A program made the position numbers and the translations under genes. A stretch of 64,000 bases of DNA, taken from positions 2,100,001 to 2,164,000 of the forward strand of contig NZ_CP026363.1 in NCBI RefSeq assembly GCF_004117055.1, in the 5' to 3' direction. The notes beneath the pieces were generated by a model, which saw only the letters and a program-made list of their open reading frames with translations, searched no databases and was not told where the DNA came from. Of the stretch, positions 41,920-50,152 are shown one piece after another (the stretch's first letter is position 1; each line of letters starts with the position of its first letter). The stretch is from Brevibacillus agri (GTDB lineage Bacteria; Bacillota; Bacilli; Brevibacillales; Brevibacillaceae).

Positions 41920-41950
41920 AAACCCGGGGAAAAGGCTCCTCGGGTTTTTT
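41920..41950. terminator. Terminator between the SEC-C and MFS genes
   Basis: AAACCCGGGG and CCTCGGGTTT form a hairpin with T runs on both sides, serving the two convergent genes. Confidence 0.85.
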
Positions 41951-41976
41951 CTTTCCTTCCTGATGCCAGGACACGC

Positions 41977-43194
41977 TTACCGTGCCCATTCTCGCAGCGT
42001 CTTGTCTTTTGGCAGCAAAAGTCCGACGAAGCCGATCAACGGCAACGCGGAGCAGAGCGTGATGACGAAGCCAAGGCCGAAGATGTCTGCCAAATAGCCG
42101 AACACGAGCGCGCCCATGCCGCCCATCCCGAATGCCAGGCCGATAATCAGGCCGGATACGGTGCCGATTTTGCCCGGCAGAAGCTCCTGGGCGTAGACGA
42201 CTGTGACCGAAAAGCTGGAAAGCATGATAAAGCCGCTTACGACCAAGAGCGGAAAGGCCCAGAACCCGGAGACGTATGGTGTCAACAAGGTGAACGGCAG
42301 CGATCCGAGCGTCGAGAGAATCAGCAGATTGCGTTTTCCGAACCGATCCGAGAGCGGGCCGCCGAAGAAGGTCCCGACGGCTCCGGCGAACAGGAAGCCG
42401 AACACGACGAGCTGGGCGCTGGAATAGTCCATGTGCTTGATGTACATCAAGTAAAACTGGTAAAAGCTCTGATAGCCTGCGTTCATCCACGAGCGGACGC
42501 TGACGATCAGAATCAGCAGCCAGAGGGCGATCAGCCGCTGCTTGCGATTCGTGTACGCGACGACGGCGGCAGCCGTTTTCTTCATTCGTTGCTGGCCGCG
42601 ATACCAGAGCGCCACGTAGAGCAGGACGCAGCTTGCCAATACGGCTGGCAGCAAAAACCAGGCTGCGCCAGGCTGGCCGAGATTGGCGAACACGAGAATG
42701 GTCATCAGCGGTGCCAGCGCTTGCCCGGCGTTTCCCCCTACCTGGAAGATCGATTGCCCCAGGCCGCGGCGAGGGCCAGACGCCTGATGGGCGAAGCGGG
42801 ACGCCTCCGGGTGGAAGACGGCCGAGCCGATTCCGACGCAGGCAACGGCGACGAGCACGAGGTAGTAACTGCCCGCAAACGCGAGCGCGAGCATCCCGAT
42901 CCCCGAGACGAGCAAGGCGAGCGGCGGCAAAAACGGTTGCGATTTGCGATCGGAATAGTAGCCGACTACCGGCTGCAGGACGGAGGAAGTCAAGTTCATG
43001 ACCAACAGGATGACCCCTACCTGCGTGAAGGTCAACGCAAGATTTTTTTCCACGATCGGAAGCAGGGCGGGAATGACCGCTTGCAGGCTGTCGTTCAGCA
43101 AATGAACGAGGCTGATGGCAAACAGCATGCGGTAGACGGTAGGTGCCGCTTTCCCCCCGCCGGATGCCTGGAGCGGCGTAGATGTGGCACTCAT
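41977..43194 (-). CDS. Fosmidomycin-resistance (Fsr)-type MFS transporter
   Basis: 405 aa with about 12 membrane segments. LLFAISLVHLLNDSLQAVIP-like (MLFAISLVHLLNDSLQAVIP), PVVGYYSDRKSQPF and AVFHPEASRFAHQASG are typical of the Fsr/YfnC branch. Export of a drug or metabolite is likely, but the substrate is unknown. A signal-free polar N-terminus of about 20 residues precedes the first helix. Confidence 0.85.
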   Translation of the reverse strand: MSATSTPLQASGGGKAAPTVYRMLFAISLVHLLNDSLQAVIPALLPIVEKNLALTFTQVGVILLVMNLTSSVLQPVVGYYSDRKSQPFLPPLALLVSGIGMLALAFAGSYYLVLVAVACVGIGSAVFHPEASRFAHQASGPRRGLGQSIFQVGGNAGQALAPLMTILVFANLGQPGAAWFLLPAVLASCVLLYVALWYRGQQRMKKTAAAVVAYTNRKQRLIALWLLILIVSVRSWMNAGYQSFYQFYLMYIKHMDYSSAQLVVFGFLFAGAVGTFFGGPLSDRFGKRNLLILSTLGSLPFTLLTPYVSGFWAFPLLVVSGFIMLSSFSVTVVYAQELLPGKIGTVSGLIIGLAFGMGGMGALVFGYLADIFGLGFVITLCSALPLIGFVGLLLPKDKTLREWAR

Positions 43195-43468
43195 GTCAGT
43201 TCATCTCCATTTAGTTGTAGTGTAAAAAAACAGCGCAATTACCCATGTACCCTCTGTTCGCCCACGCAGTTCGCCCACGCACTTTTTCTCACTGTAGCAC
43301 GGAATAGAGGGAGGCGTCATTACTGTCTGGACGGCATATGGCGGCAAGACATAACGGCTTTCTGGCGAGGAAGTTTTCAACCCGGTAGGTAAATGCCAGA
43401 GCGTTGTCGAAAAAGATGGGGGAGAAGATGGACTAGACCATGAGCAAAAGGCTGGGAGGAGTGCCAAA

Positions 43469-44422
43469 GTGCTGAAAGGGATGACCGAATACTGGCTATG
43501 CGTGGGTGGAGCCAACGTGGACGTGCAAGGAGTCACTTCTGCCAGATTGCTGCCTGGGACGAGCAATCCAGGGCATGTTCAGCAAGTGGCAGGCGGAGTA
43601 GCTCGAAATGTGGCGGAAAATCTGGGGTGGTTGGGGGAAGAAGTGCAGCTCTTCGCTCTCGTAGGGGAAGACGCTGACGGAGAATGGTTGAGACAAGTGA
43701 CGGCCAAAAGCGGAGTAGCGACGCATGGAATGGTGCGAATCGCCGGCAAATCGACAGGACGGTATTTGGCGATTCGCGACCTCGATGGCGAGCTGTACAC
43801 AGCCGTGGCCGATATGGAAGTCAATGAAGCGTGGACAGACGAGCTGGTTCAGCATGCCCTGGAGCGCCTGCCGCATGCAGCGGGGCTGTTTATGGATGCG
43901 AACCTGCCTGTTGCTGTCATGCGCGTTTTTGTAGACGAAGCAAACCGATTGGGAAAAATCGTGGTGGTCGATCCCGTCTCTGTGAAAAAGGCGGAAAAAT
44001 GGCGGCCGTTTTTGCCGGGAGTCCGCGTGCTGATCGCGAGCATTGACGAGGTCGAGGTGCTGTGCGGCCAATCGCTCCACTCCTTTAGCGACGTGGAAGC
44101 GTGTGCAAAGCGGCTGCTCGAGCAGGGACTCCATCAGCTTATGGTGAACTGCGGCGAGGCTGGCCTGTATCTGTGCCGCCAGGAAGAGTCCATCTGGGTA
44201 GCGGCTCCTCCTACGCCGATCCGCGAAGCGGCGTGTGATGCATTTGCCGCGGGGATTATTTACGCGCAACGGATGACGCCCCTGCTCCGAGAGCAAGCGG
44301 CTTACGGAATGGCGCTCGCCGAGTTGAGCCAGCACAAAACGGGCGATTACGACCTGCGCGCGCTTTTGCAGCGAAAAGAGTTTTTTGCCGGAAAAGAAAT
44401 GCAGATTTTCGAGCGGGAATGA
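43469..44422 (+). CDS. PfkB-family sugar kinase, degenerate anion-hole motif
   Basis: 317 aa ribokinase fold: VGGANVDVQGV at the start and VAGGVARNVAENLGWLG (signature 1) are clear and resemble pseudouridine kinases (PsuK/YeiI type). Signature 2, usually DTxGAGDAF, reads REAACDAFAAG. The catalytic Asp is kept but the GAG anion hole is replaced by AAC. It may be slow, altered or inactive. GTG 43469 has GGGAGGAG 8 nt upstream. There is no psuG next to it. Confidence 0.8.
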   Translation: MLKGMTEYWLCVGGANVDVQGVTSARLLPGTSNPGHVQQVAGGVARNVAENLGWLGEEVQLFALVGEDADGEWLRQVTAKSGVATHGMVRIAGKSTGRYLAIRDLDGELYTAVADMEVNEAWTDELVQHALERLPHAAGLFMDANLPVAVMRVFVDEANRLGKIVVVDPVSVKKAEKWRPFLPGVRVLIASIDEVEVLCGQSLHSFSDVEACAKRLLEQGLHQLMVNCGEAGLYLCRQEESIWVAAPPTPIREAACDAFAAGIIYAQRMTPLLREQAAYGMALAELSQHKTGDYDLRALLQRKEFFAGKEMQIFERE

Positions 44423-44476
44423 GAATACATAAGATGACGTACACTACTTGCGTATCAGCAGCGAGGAGGAGTGTAC

Positions 44477-44614
44477 ATGGAAAAGAAATCGAACGACGTA
44501 AACGGCAAGCAGGAAAGTCACGTGCGCCAAGGCGGCGATTCTCACCGCTCCAAGCAAAAGCAGCCGGAGGGTCCCGTACAAGGTTTTAGCCAGGCGCCAA
44601 AAGGCTTGCAATAA
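44477..44614 (+). CDS. Small hydrophilic protein, 45 aa
   Basis: MEKKSNDVNGKQESHVRQGG then polar residues and a GPVQGFSQAPKGLQ end. GAGGAGGAG lies 7-8 nt before ATG, and a strong terminator follows, so it is an independent gene. The composition (Lys, Gln, Ser, Gly, no hydrophobic core) is like minor SASPs such as SspN/SspP types, but I cannot match a family. Confidence 0.65.
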   Translation: MEKKSNDVNGKQESHVRQGGDSHRSKQKQPEGPVQGFSQAPKGLQ

Positions 44615-44626
44615 CAAACAAAAAGC

Positions 44627-44663
44627 CTCCCCCATCGACAAAAACGGTGGGGGAGTTTCTCTT
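44627..44663 (+). terminator. Terminator after the 45-aa gene
   Basis: CTCCCCCA and TGGGGGAG form the stem, followed by TTTCTCTT. Confidence 0.82.
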
Positions 44664-44699
44664 GTAAGGAACATTTTTCTACAAATGAAGACAATCCTG

Positions 44700-44708
44700 T
44701 GATACAAT
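44700..44708 (+). promoter_or_regulatory. Extended -10 promoter of the LCP gene
   Basis: TGATACAAT is an extended -10 with no good -35. It gives a leader of about 120 nt before the LCP start. Confidence 0.5.
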
Positions 44709-44761
44709 ATCTGAATCAGATGATTACCAACAGAAGAAAATATTAGTGCATCTGGTTGAGT

Positions 44762-44796
44762 GGCACTGTTCACAATTGTGCCTCCCTTTTCTTTTG
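44762..44796 (+). terminator. Terminator-like hairpin in the LCP leader
   Basis: GGCAC and GTGCC flank TGTTCACAATT and are followed by TCCCTTTTCTTTT. Lying between promoter and gene, it may act as an attenuator. The stem is only five pairs, so the call is weak. Confidence 0.35.
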
Positions 44797-44831
44797 TCAA
44801 AAAGCGTGCGCAAACAAGGAGATTGATACAT

Positions 44832-46304
44832 ATGCCAGAAACTGTTGTAAAAACACGCGCTTCTGCTCCACGCAAGAAAAAACAGCCGACCCGCAGCCGC
44901 AAGCTGCGCAGGTTCCTGATGATTTTCACATTGACGGTCCTGTTGTTGGTAGGCGGAGTTGCCGGAGCAATTTATTGGAAAATTGAAGACACTCTGGATG
45001 TAGTAACAAAGCCGGTAGAAAATGGTTTTGCTTCGGAAGCTTCGAAAAATGCGGACCCGGTTTACCACGCCGACAAGCCGATGTCCTTCATCTTGCTCGG
45101 CTCCGACTCGCGTCCCGAGACAGGCTCGATGAACACGGACGTCATGATCGTCGCGGTCGCCAATCCACAGACGAAAAAAGTGACGATGGTATCCATCCCG
45201 CGCGATACACGGGTGAAAATTCCGGGATATCGCGACTACCACAAGATCAACTCGGTTTACGCCAACGGCGAGGCAGAGCGGAGACAGGCAGAGCGCAACA
45301 ACCAGACGCCGACCGAAGACGGCATTTCCTTGACGAAGAAAACGTTGAACGAAATTTTGGGGATTCCGATTGAGCATTACGTCGCTGTCGACTTTGACGG
45401 CTTCAAGGCGGTAATCGACGAGCTGGGCGGAGTCGAGGTCAACGTCGACCGCAAGCTCGTGTACGACGATCCGACCGACGACACGCACATCAATCTGAAT
45501 CCGGGACTCCAGACGCTGAACGGCGAGCAGGCACTTGGCTACGTGCGCCACCGCCACGACAATCGCGGAACGAAATACTACTCTAGCGACTTCGATCGCA
45601 ACCGCCGCCAGCAGGAAGTGATCCGCGCCGTTGTCGACAAAGTCGGTTCCCTGGACGGCTTGACCAAAATTTTTAACATCATGGAAGTAGGCGCGAAGCA
45701 CATCCATACCGACCTGTCCAAAGAGCAGATCAAAGGGTTGGCCTATGATTTCAAAGGCTTCAACGCTTCTACCTTGACCACGCTCGACAACGGAGCGTAC
45801 TGGCAGGGCGGATATACGTTCCTGGAAAAAGAAAAGCTGGAGCTGATCCGCAGCTCCTTGCAGGCGGAGATGGGCCTGTCCGGCAAAGTAGTCGCACAGT
45901 TGAACAACTCCCCGATCCTCGGAGCGGGTGAATCATCGGTTGCCTCCAGCAGCAGCAAGTCGACCAAAAATAGAACGACAGAATCAGCGGCTCCGGCGAC
46001 TTCCAAGCCGAAAGCGACAGAGGAGCCGAAAAAGCAGACGGAGCCGATCGAAGTAGCGGAAGGACAGGAGCTTGCGGAAGAGGGCGCCGCTCCCCCCCCG
46101 GATGTAGTCAGTCCCGAGCAGCCTCAAGGCCAGACCACTGTGCCTGACGCGCAGACGCCAGCTTCGAATAGGAATGCGACCCAGCCGCCTTCCGCACCAG
46201 CAGGCAATACCGGAACACCGGCGCCGCCGCCAGACATCGTTTCCCCTCCTGTCACCGGGCAGGACAGCGGAGCGACGCAAGGCAGCCCGACAAGCAAATC
46301 ATAA
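44832..46304 (+). CDS. LytR-CpsA-Psr (LCP) family phosphotransferase
   Basis: 490 aa. A basic cytosolic N-terminus is followed by one membrane anchor (about 28-50). The LCP domain (about 85-255) has ILLGSDSRPETGSMNTDVMI, VSIPRDTRVKIPGYRDYHKI and FDRNRRQQEVIRAVVDKVGS. It attaches wall teichoic acid-like polymers to peptidoglycan outside the membrane (TagTUV type). The last about 110 residues are a Ser/Thr/Pro/Glu-rich tail with two near-identical units, PPPDVVSP and PPPDIVSPP, that could span the wall. AAGGAGATTG precedes ATG. Confidence 0.92.
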   Translation: MPETVVKTRASAPRKKKQPTRSRKLRRFLMIFTLTVLLLVGGVAGAIYWKIEDTLDVVTKPVENGFASEASKNADPVYHADKPMSFILLGSDSRPETGSMNTDVMIVAVANPQTKKVTMVSIPRDTRVKIPGYRDYHKINSVYANGEAERRQAERNNQTPTEDGISLTKKTLNEILGIPIEHYVAVDFDGFKAVIDELGGVEVNVDRKLVYDDPTDDTHINLNPGLQTLNGEQALGYVRHRHDNRGTKYYSSDFDRNRRQQEVIRAVVDKVGSLDGLTKIFNIMEVGAKHIHTDLSKEQIKGLAYDFKGFNASTLTTLDNGAYWQGGYTFLEKEKLELIRSSLQAEMGLSGKVVAQLNNSPILGAGESSVASSSSKSTKNRTTESAAPATSKPKATEEPKKQTEPIEVAEGQELAEEGAAPPPDVVSPEQPQGQTTVPDAQTPASNRNATQPPSAPAGNTGTPAPPPDIVSPPVTGQDSGATQGSPTSKS

Positions 46305-46317
46305 GTACGCCAAACAG

Positions 46318-46358
46318 GCACTCGCTTCTTTCTTTCGGAAGAGCGGGTGCTTTTTTTT
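46318..46358 (+). terminator. Terminator after the LCP gene
   Basis: GCACTCGCTT and AAGAGCGGGTGC form a stem followed by eight T residues. Confidence 0.85.
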
Positions 46359-46419
46359 CGACATAGCCAAGCATTTCTATTTTCAATAGATTTTTTTTTA
46401 CGAAAAATGAAACGAAAGG

Positions 46420-46448
46420 TTTAGAAAACACCAATTTCGTGGTACAAT
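46420..46448 (+). promoter_or_regulatory. Sigma-A promoter of the 103-aa membrane protein gene
   Basis: TTTAGA (46420-46425) and TACAAT (46443-46448), 17 bp apart. Confidence 0.55.
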
Positions 46449-46508
46449 AATAATATGCTGATAAGACAGATTAATCAGATAATTAAGGACCTGACTGGAG
46501 GGATTTGG

Positions 46509-46820
46509 ATGACGATTTTCTTGGTGAACCTGTTTCTGGTGATTGCCTTTGTGTACCTCATCAGCCGCCAACAAAATGAAGAGCTTGTGTACGACGAAGA
46601 TTTTTTCCTCCAGAACCCCTCAGCGCTGGAAGAATATCAGCAGATGCCGATCGATTTCCAACACGCCTTTTTCCGCAAGCACAAAGAGTGGATTAAGGAA
46701 AAATATATGCGCGGGGAAAGCTACATTTTAGGCTATTGCCCGAACAAGGAAGTAAGACGCGCGTGGCTCTCTGAATTTATGAACCAAAAAAATATGAACA
46801 ATACACCGACCCCTTCCTGA
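46509..46820 (+). CDS. Small membrane-anchored protein, 103 aa
   Basis: One N-terminal hydrophobic helix (IFLVNLFLVIAFVYLIS) precedes a charged cytosolic or external part with DFQHAFFRKHKEWIKEKYMR and GYCPNKEVRRAWLSEFM. ATG 46509 has TGGAGGGA upstream. The family is not recognised. A terminator (ACCCCTTC/GAAGGGGTTTTT, 46809-46834) follows. Confidence 0.72.
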   Translation: MTIFLVNLFLVIAFVYLISRQQNEELVYDEDFFLQNPSALEEYQQMPIDFQHAFFRKHKEWIKEKYMRGESYILGYCPNKEVRRAWLSEFMNQKNMNNTPTPS

Positions 46821-46834
46821 GTGAAGGGGTTTTT
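46809..46834 (+). terminator. Terminator after the 103-aa gene
   Basis: ACCCCTTC and GAAGGGGT form a hairpin followed by T residues. It overlaps the last codons of the gene. Confidence 0.8.
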
Positions 46835-46906
46835 CGTGTCCGGGGCAATCGTGCTATACTTCTAGCTGGATAAGGAATAACGCAACTAACAGGAGGAACC
46901 ATTTAC

Positions 46907-47374
46907 GTGCTGCAATTATTGGTCGAAAAACTAAATCAACTGCTGTCTGCGCGAGGAATGATTACGGATATCGTCTTGCGCTCGGACCGCTCTTTGCTCG
47001 AAGACGAGGAAATGCGTGAAGTGATGATTTCCTTCGCGGGCACCTTTGAAGAAGAACAGCCTGTAGCTACCATTCATCTGTTTTTGCTGGAAGATGAAAA
47101 AAGCTGCGAGGTAGAGGTCGAGATCGCGTATCCGTACGAGCTGGCGGCAGAACAGATCCAGGCGTTGTGGGCGCAGGCCAGAAGCCGGGTGGCGGAGTGC
47201 TCGCTGTCGGAAAAGCGCCGTTACATAGAGCCAGGCAAGCTCGCCGAGACGAGCGTGCAGGTGGACTATCACTTTGTCGTCCAGACGCCGCAGAGCGCAG
47301 CGGAAGAAGCGGACTTGAACGAGACATTGGAAAGGTTCGCGGCAGATTTGGGCGAGTTGGTCAAGCTCGGGTAG
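46907..47374 (+). CDS. Hypothetical protein, 155 aa
   Basis: Acidic alpha/beta protein beginning MLQLLVEKLNQLLSARGMIT, with VATIHLFLLEDEKSCEVEVE in the middle. GTG start with CAGGAGGAA upstream. No family recognised. The stop codon lies 10 bp before an array of 14-bp repeats that occupies the 3' untranslated region. Confidence 0.72.
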   Translation: MLQLLVEKLNQLLSARGMITDIVLRSDRSLLEDEEMREVMISFAGTFEEEQPVATIHLFLLEDEKSCEVEVEIAYPYELAAEQIQALWAQARSRVAECSLSEKRRYIEPGKLAETSVQVDYHFVVQTPQSAAEEADLNETLERFAADLGELVKLG

Positions 47375-47384
47375 GCAGACAGGC

Positions 47385-47459
47385 AGGCTGCGACACACAG
47401 GCTGCGACACACAGGCTGCGACACACAGGCTGCGACACACAGGCTGCGACACACAGGCT
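47385..47459. repeat. Tandem repeat of five 14-bp units
   Basis: AGGCTGCGACACAC occurs five times without change (47385-47454) and is followed by a partial unit AGGCT. It lies between the 155-aa gene and its terminator. A unit not divisible by three and perfect identity suggest a recent slippage expansion, so copy number may vary between strains. Confidence 0.92.
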
Positions 47460-47486
47460 CAGGAGAAGTGCTCCTGGGCCTTTTTG
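47456..47486 (+). terminator. Terminator after the tandem repeat
   Basis: GGCTCAGGAG and CTCCTGGGCC form a stem with TTTTT. The last partial repeat unit contributes its first bases. Confidence 0.85.
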
Positions 47487-47581
47487 GATGTTCTTCCCCC
47501 GCACGGTGAGTTTTGTTTGGTTTTGCCAGCAGAACGGGCAGGATTTGCGAGCTGGTGTGCAGAATCGAATACAATAGAAAA

Positions 47582-47599
47582 TGAATGAGTATTCATTCG
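47582..47599 (+). promoter_or_regulatory. FadR-type operator before the dienoyl-CoA reductase gene
   Basis: TGAATGAGTATTCATTCG matches the Bacillus FadR (YsiA) box TGAATGANTANTCATTCA at all but the last base. A -10 like TACAAT lies at 47570-47575, so a repressor here would cover the transcription start. Long-chain acyl-CoA should relieve repression. Confidence 0.75.
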
Positions 47600-47619
47600 T
47601 ATTGAGGGAGGGGCATATT

Positions 47620-49623
47620 TTGAAGCTTGCAAACGTACAGGAACCTGTCCAAATTGGGGCGATGACACTGCCGAACCGAATCATCATGGGGTCGATGCAC
47701 GTCGGTTTTGAACGACTGCCGGACGGTGTGGCACGGCTCGCCGAGTTTTACGCGGAGCGGGCCAGAGGGGGAGCCGGGCTGATCGTGACGGGAGGCGCTG
47801 CTGTGCTGCCAGAGGGCGGCATGGGCGAAGTGTACTGCAACGTGTACTTGGATGAGCACATCGAGCAACTGAGGGTGATTACGGAAAAAGTTCACCAGGC
47901 CAACGGCAAAATTGCCTTGCAGCTTTTTCACGCAGGCCGCTATGCGTACAAGGAGGCAACCGGGCTTGATCCGGTAGCGCCGTCGCCGTTGCAAGCCCCG
48001 ATCAATCGCTGGAAGCCGCGGGAGCTGGATGCGTCGGAGATCGAACTGACGATTGCTGCCTTTGCCGCCGGAGCGGTCCGCGCGCAAAAGGCCGGATTTG
48101 ACGCGGTGGAGATCATGGGCTCGGAAGGCTATCTCATCAACCAGTTCCTCTCTCCAGTCACCAACCATCGCCAGGACGACTGGGGGGGAGACTTTTTGCG
48201 CCGGGCGCGGTTTGGCATCGAAGTGGCGAAGCGGGTGCGCGAGGCGGTTGGGCCTGATTTTCCTGTCGTGTTTCGGATGTCCGGGCTCGATCTGATTCCG
48301 GACAGCACGAGCATGGAGGAGACTTTGCAATTCGCCCGCATGCTGGAGGACGCAGGCGTGAATGCGCTCAACATCGGAATCGGCTGGCACGAGTCGAAAG
48401 TACCGACGATTTCGATGATGGTCCCGCGCGGAGCGTACGTGTGGGTCGCCCGGCAGGTCAAGCAGGCTGTCAGCATCCCGGTGATCGCCAGCAACCGGAT
48501 TAACGATGTGCGCCATGCCGAAGAAATTTTGCGGGAAGGGCATTGCGATCTCGTCTCCATGGCCCGGCCTTTTTTGGCAGACCCGCAAATCGTGGCGAAG
48601 AGCGTGGAAGGACGGTATGACGAGGTCAACACGTGCATTGCCTGCAACCAGGCTTGCCTCGACCATATTTTTGACGGCAAAGTGGCTTCCTGTCTGGTCA
48701 ATCCGCAGGTCGGCAGAGAGGCGGAATGGGCGATTGTTCCGGCGGGAGTTCGGAAAAAGGTGGCGGTCGTGGGCGCGGGTCCCGCGGGCTTGGAGGCGGC
48801 GCGCGTGCTGGCAGAGCGCGGGCACGAGGTCGTCCTGTTCGAAAAACAAACGCGGATTGGCGGCCAGCTCAACTACGCGCGGCAAGTGCCGGGCAAAGCG
48901 GAATTCAACGAAACGCTGCGCTACTATCGCACGCAGCTTGCGCGGCTGGGCGTAGAGATCAGGCTGGGGACGGAAGCAGAGGCGGATGCGCTGGTGGCGG
49001 AAGGCTTTGCGGAAGTTGTCATCGCCACGGGAGTCGTCCCGCGTGTGCCGGAGATTCCTGGCCGGGAGCTTGGGCATGTCGTCATGTACAACGAAGTGTT
49101 CGAGCAAAAGGCGAAGGTCGGAAACAAGGTGGCGATTGTGGGAGCAGGGGGGATCGCCTGTGACTTGTCGCATTTGCTCGTCCACAATGAAGTCATTTCC
49201 GCGCAAACGGCGGAGTATTTGCTCTCCTACCGGATCGTGGACGAACAGACGATTCACAGGTTGCAAGCGAGCAAGCGAAAAGTGTTCATGCTGCGCAGAG
49301 GCAAGCATGTCGGCAGCGGCTTGGGCAAAACGACCCGCTGGGCGACATTGGCGCAATTAAAGCAAAGAGGCGTGGAGATGCTGACCCAGATCGAGTACAA
49401 GCGAATCGCTCCGGAAGGGGTGTACATCAGCGTAAACGACGAAGAGCAGCTCGTGCCTGCCGATACGGTGATTATCGCGGCTGGCGCTACGCCGAACCAA
49501 TCGCTGTATCACGCACTGACGAACCGCCTCCCGGTTCATCTGATCGGCGGGGCAAAAGAGGCGGGAGAGCTGGACGCCAAGCGGGCGATCCTGGAAGGGG
49601 CACAGGTTGGCAGAGCGATTTGA
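47620..49623 (+). CDS. fadH: 2,4-dienoyl-CoA reductase / NADH:flavin oxidoreductase (FadH-like)
   Basis: 667 aa. An OYE-like TIM barrel (about 1-340; VQIGAMTLPNRIIMGSMHVG, FHAGRY, GSEGYLINQFLSP) contains the 4Fe-4S cysteines in CIACNQACLDHIF. An FAD/NAD(P) domain follows (KVAVVGAGPAGLEAARVLAE, KVAIVGAGGIACDLSHLL). It reduces 2,4-dienoyl-CoA during beta-oxidation of unsaturated fatty acids, which fits the FadR box upstream. TTG 47620 has GAGGGAGGGG 8 nt before it; the ATG at 47581 lies in the operator. Confidence 0.9.
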   Translation: MKLANVQEPVQIGAMTLPNRIIMGSMHVGFERLPDGVARLAEFYAERARGGAGLIVTGGAAVLPEGGMGEVYCNVYLDEHIEQLRVITEKVHQANGKIALQLFHAGRYAYKEATGLDPVAPSPLQAPINRWKPRELDASEIELTIAAFAAGAVRAQKAGFDAVEIMGSEGYLINQFLSPVTNHRQDDWGGDFLRRARFGIEVAKRVREAVGPDFPVVFRMSGLDLIPDSTSMEETLQFARMLEDAGVNALNIGIGWHESKVPTISMMVPRGAYVWVARQVKQAVSIPVIASNRINDVRHAEEILREGHCDLVSMARPFLADPQIVAKSVEGRYDEVNTCIACNQACLDHIFDGKVASCLVNPQVGREAEWAIVPAGVRKKVAVVGAGPAGLEAARVLAERGHEVVLFEKQTRIGGQLNYARQVPGKAEFNETLRYYRTQLARLGVEIRLGTEAEADALVAEGFAEVVIATGVVPRVPEIPGRELGHVVMYNEVFEQKAKVGNKVAIVGAGGIACDLSHLLVHNEVISAQTAEYLLSYRIVDEQTIHRLQASKRKVFMLRRGKHVGSGLGKTTRWATLAQLKQRGVEMLTQIEYKRIAPEGVYISVNDEEQLVPADTVIIAAGATPNQSLYHALTNRLPVHLIGGAKEAGELDAKRAILEGAQVGRAI

Positions 49624-49733
49624 TGTTCGCAAAAGATTTTCTATTCCGAAAATAGGCTGGATCGTGTATGATGAGAAAAAGAAGTCGTCTTTTCGGAACT
49701 TTTGTCGAATCGCTTTTCAACATACTTAAATTC

Positions 49734-49762
49734 TTGCACAATGAAGGCATACTGTTTAAATT
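49734..49762 (+). promoter_or_regulatory. Sigma-A-like promoter of the 98-aa gene
   Basis: TTGCAC (49734-49739) and TAAATT (49757-49762), 17 bp apart. Confidence 0.5.
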
Positions 49763-49787
49763 CATGTGATTGGGGGCTTTCGCCTTG

Positions 49788-50084
49788 ATGAACCACAATA
49801 GCATTCTTTTAGGAAAGCGTTACTTCCTGTACTCCACTGCGCAGGTAGTAGAGGTGGAGGGATGGACGTTTACGATTGCCCCGGGGTTTAAGATGATTGC
49901 AGGTGGTAGTGCAAACCCACTTCAGACATTAATCAGTATGTACCGCGAAAATGAAAAGGTTGCTCAACTCGTGCTTCATCATAGACGTTCCGACTCGGAT
50001 GTTACCGTGCAGGCTGTATCGAGCGAGCTTTTGCTGGAAATCGCTCCTGCGACCAGAACCGTGAGTGTGGCAGAGAAGCAGTAA
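49788..50084 (+). CDS. Hypothetical protein, 98 aa
   Basis: A beta-rich soluble protein beginning MNHNSILLGKRYFLYSTAQV and ending LLEIAPATRTVSVAEKQ. TGGGGG lies about 11 nt before ATG 49788. A TTG start at 49770 would add six residues. No family recognised. A terminator follows at 50084-50118. Confidence 0.65.
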   Translation: MNHNSILLGKRYFLYSTAQVVEVEGWTFTIAPGFKMIAGGSANPLQTLISMYRENEKVAQLVLHHRRSDSDVTVQAVSSELLLEIAPATRTVSVAEKQ

Positions 50085-50118
50085 GGCACCCTTGGCGGGG
50101 TGCTTTTCGCTTTTTTTC
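50084..50118 (+). terminator. Terminator after the 98-aa gene
   Basis: GGCACCC and GGGGTGC form a hairpin, followed by TTTTCGCTTTTTTTC. Confidence 0.75.
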
Positions 50119-50152
50119 TTTACAGAAAATGCAGGCGAGGAGGCTGGATGAA

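Noticed and set aside
39827-42490. Very long minus-strand open frame opposite the SEC-C gene
   Set aside because: Its composition (Arg, Gln, His, Leu-rich) is that of antisense translation, and it spans the real terminator and the MFS gene end.
47385-47459. Possible CRISPR array
   Set aside because: Units are 14 bp, perfectly adjacent and have no spacers. It is a simple tandem repeat.
47581-47619. ATG 47581 as start of the FadH-like protein
   Set aside because: It lies inside the FadR box and lacks a ribosome binding site. TTG 47620 has a strong one and gives the normal family N-terminus.
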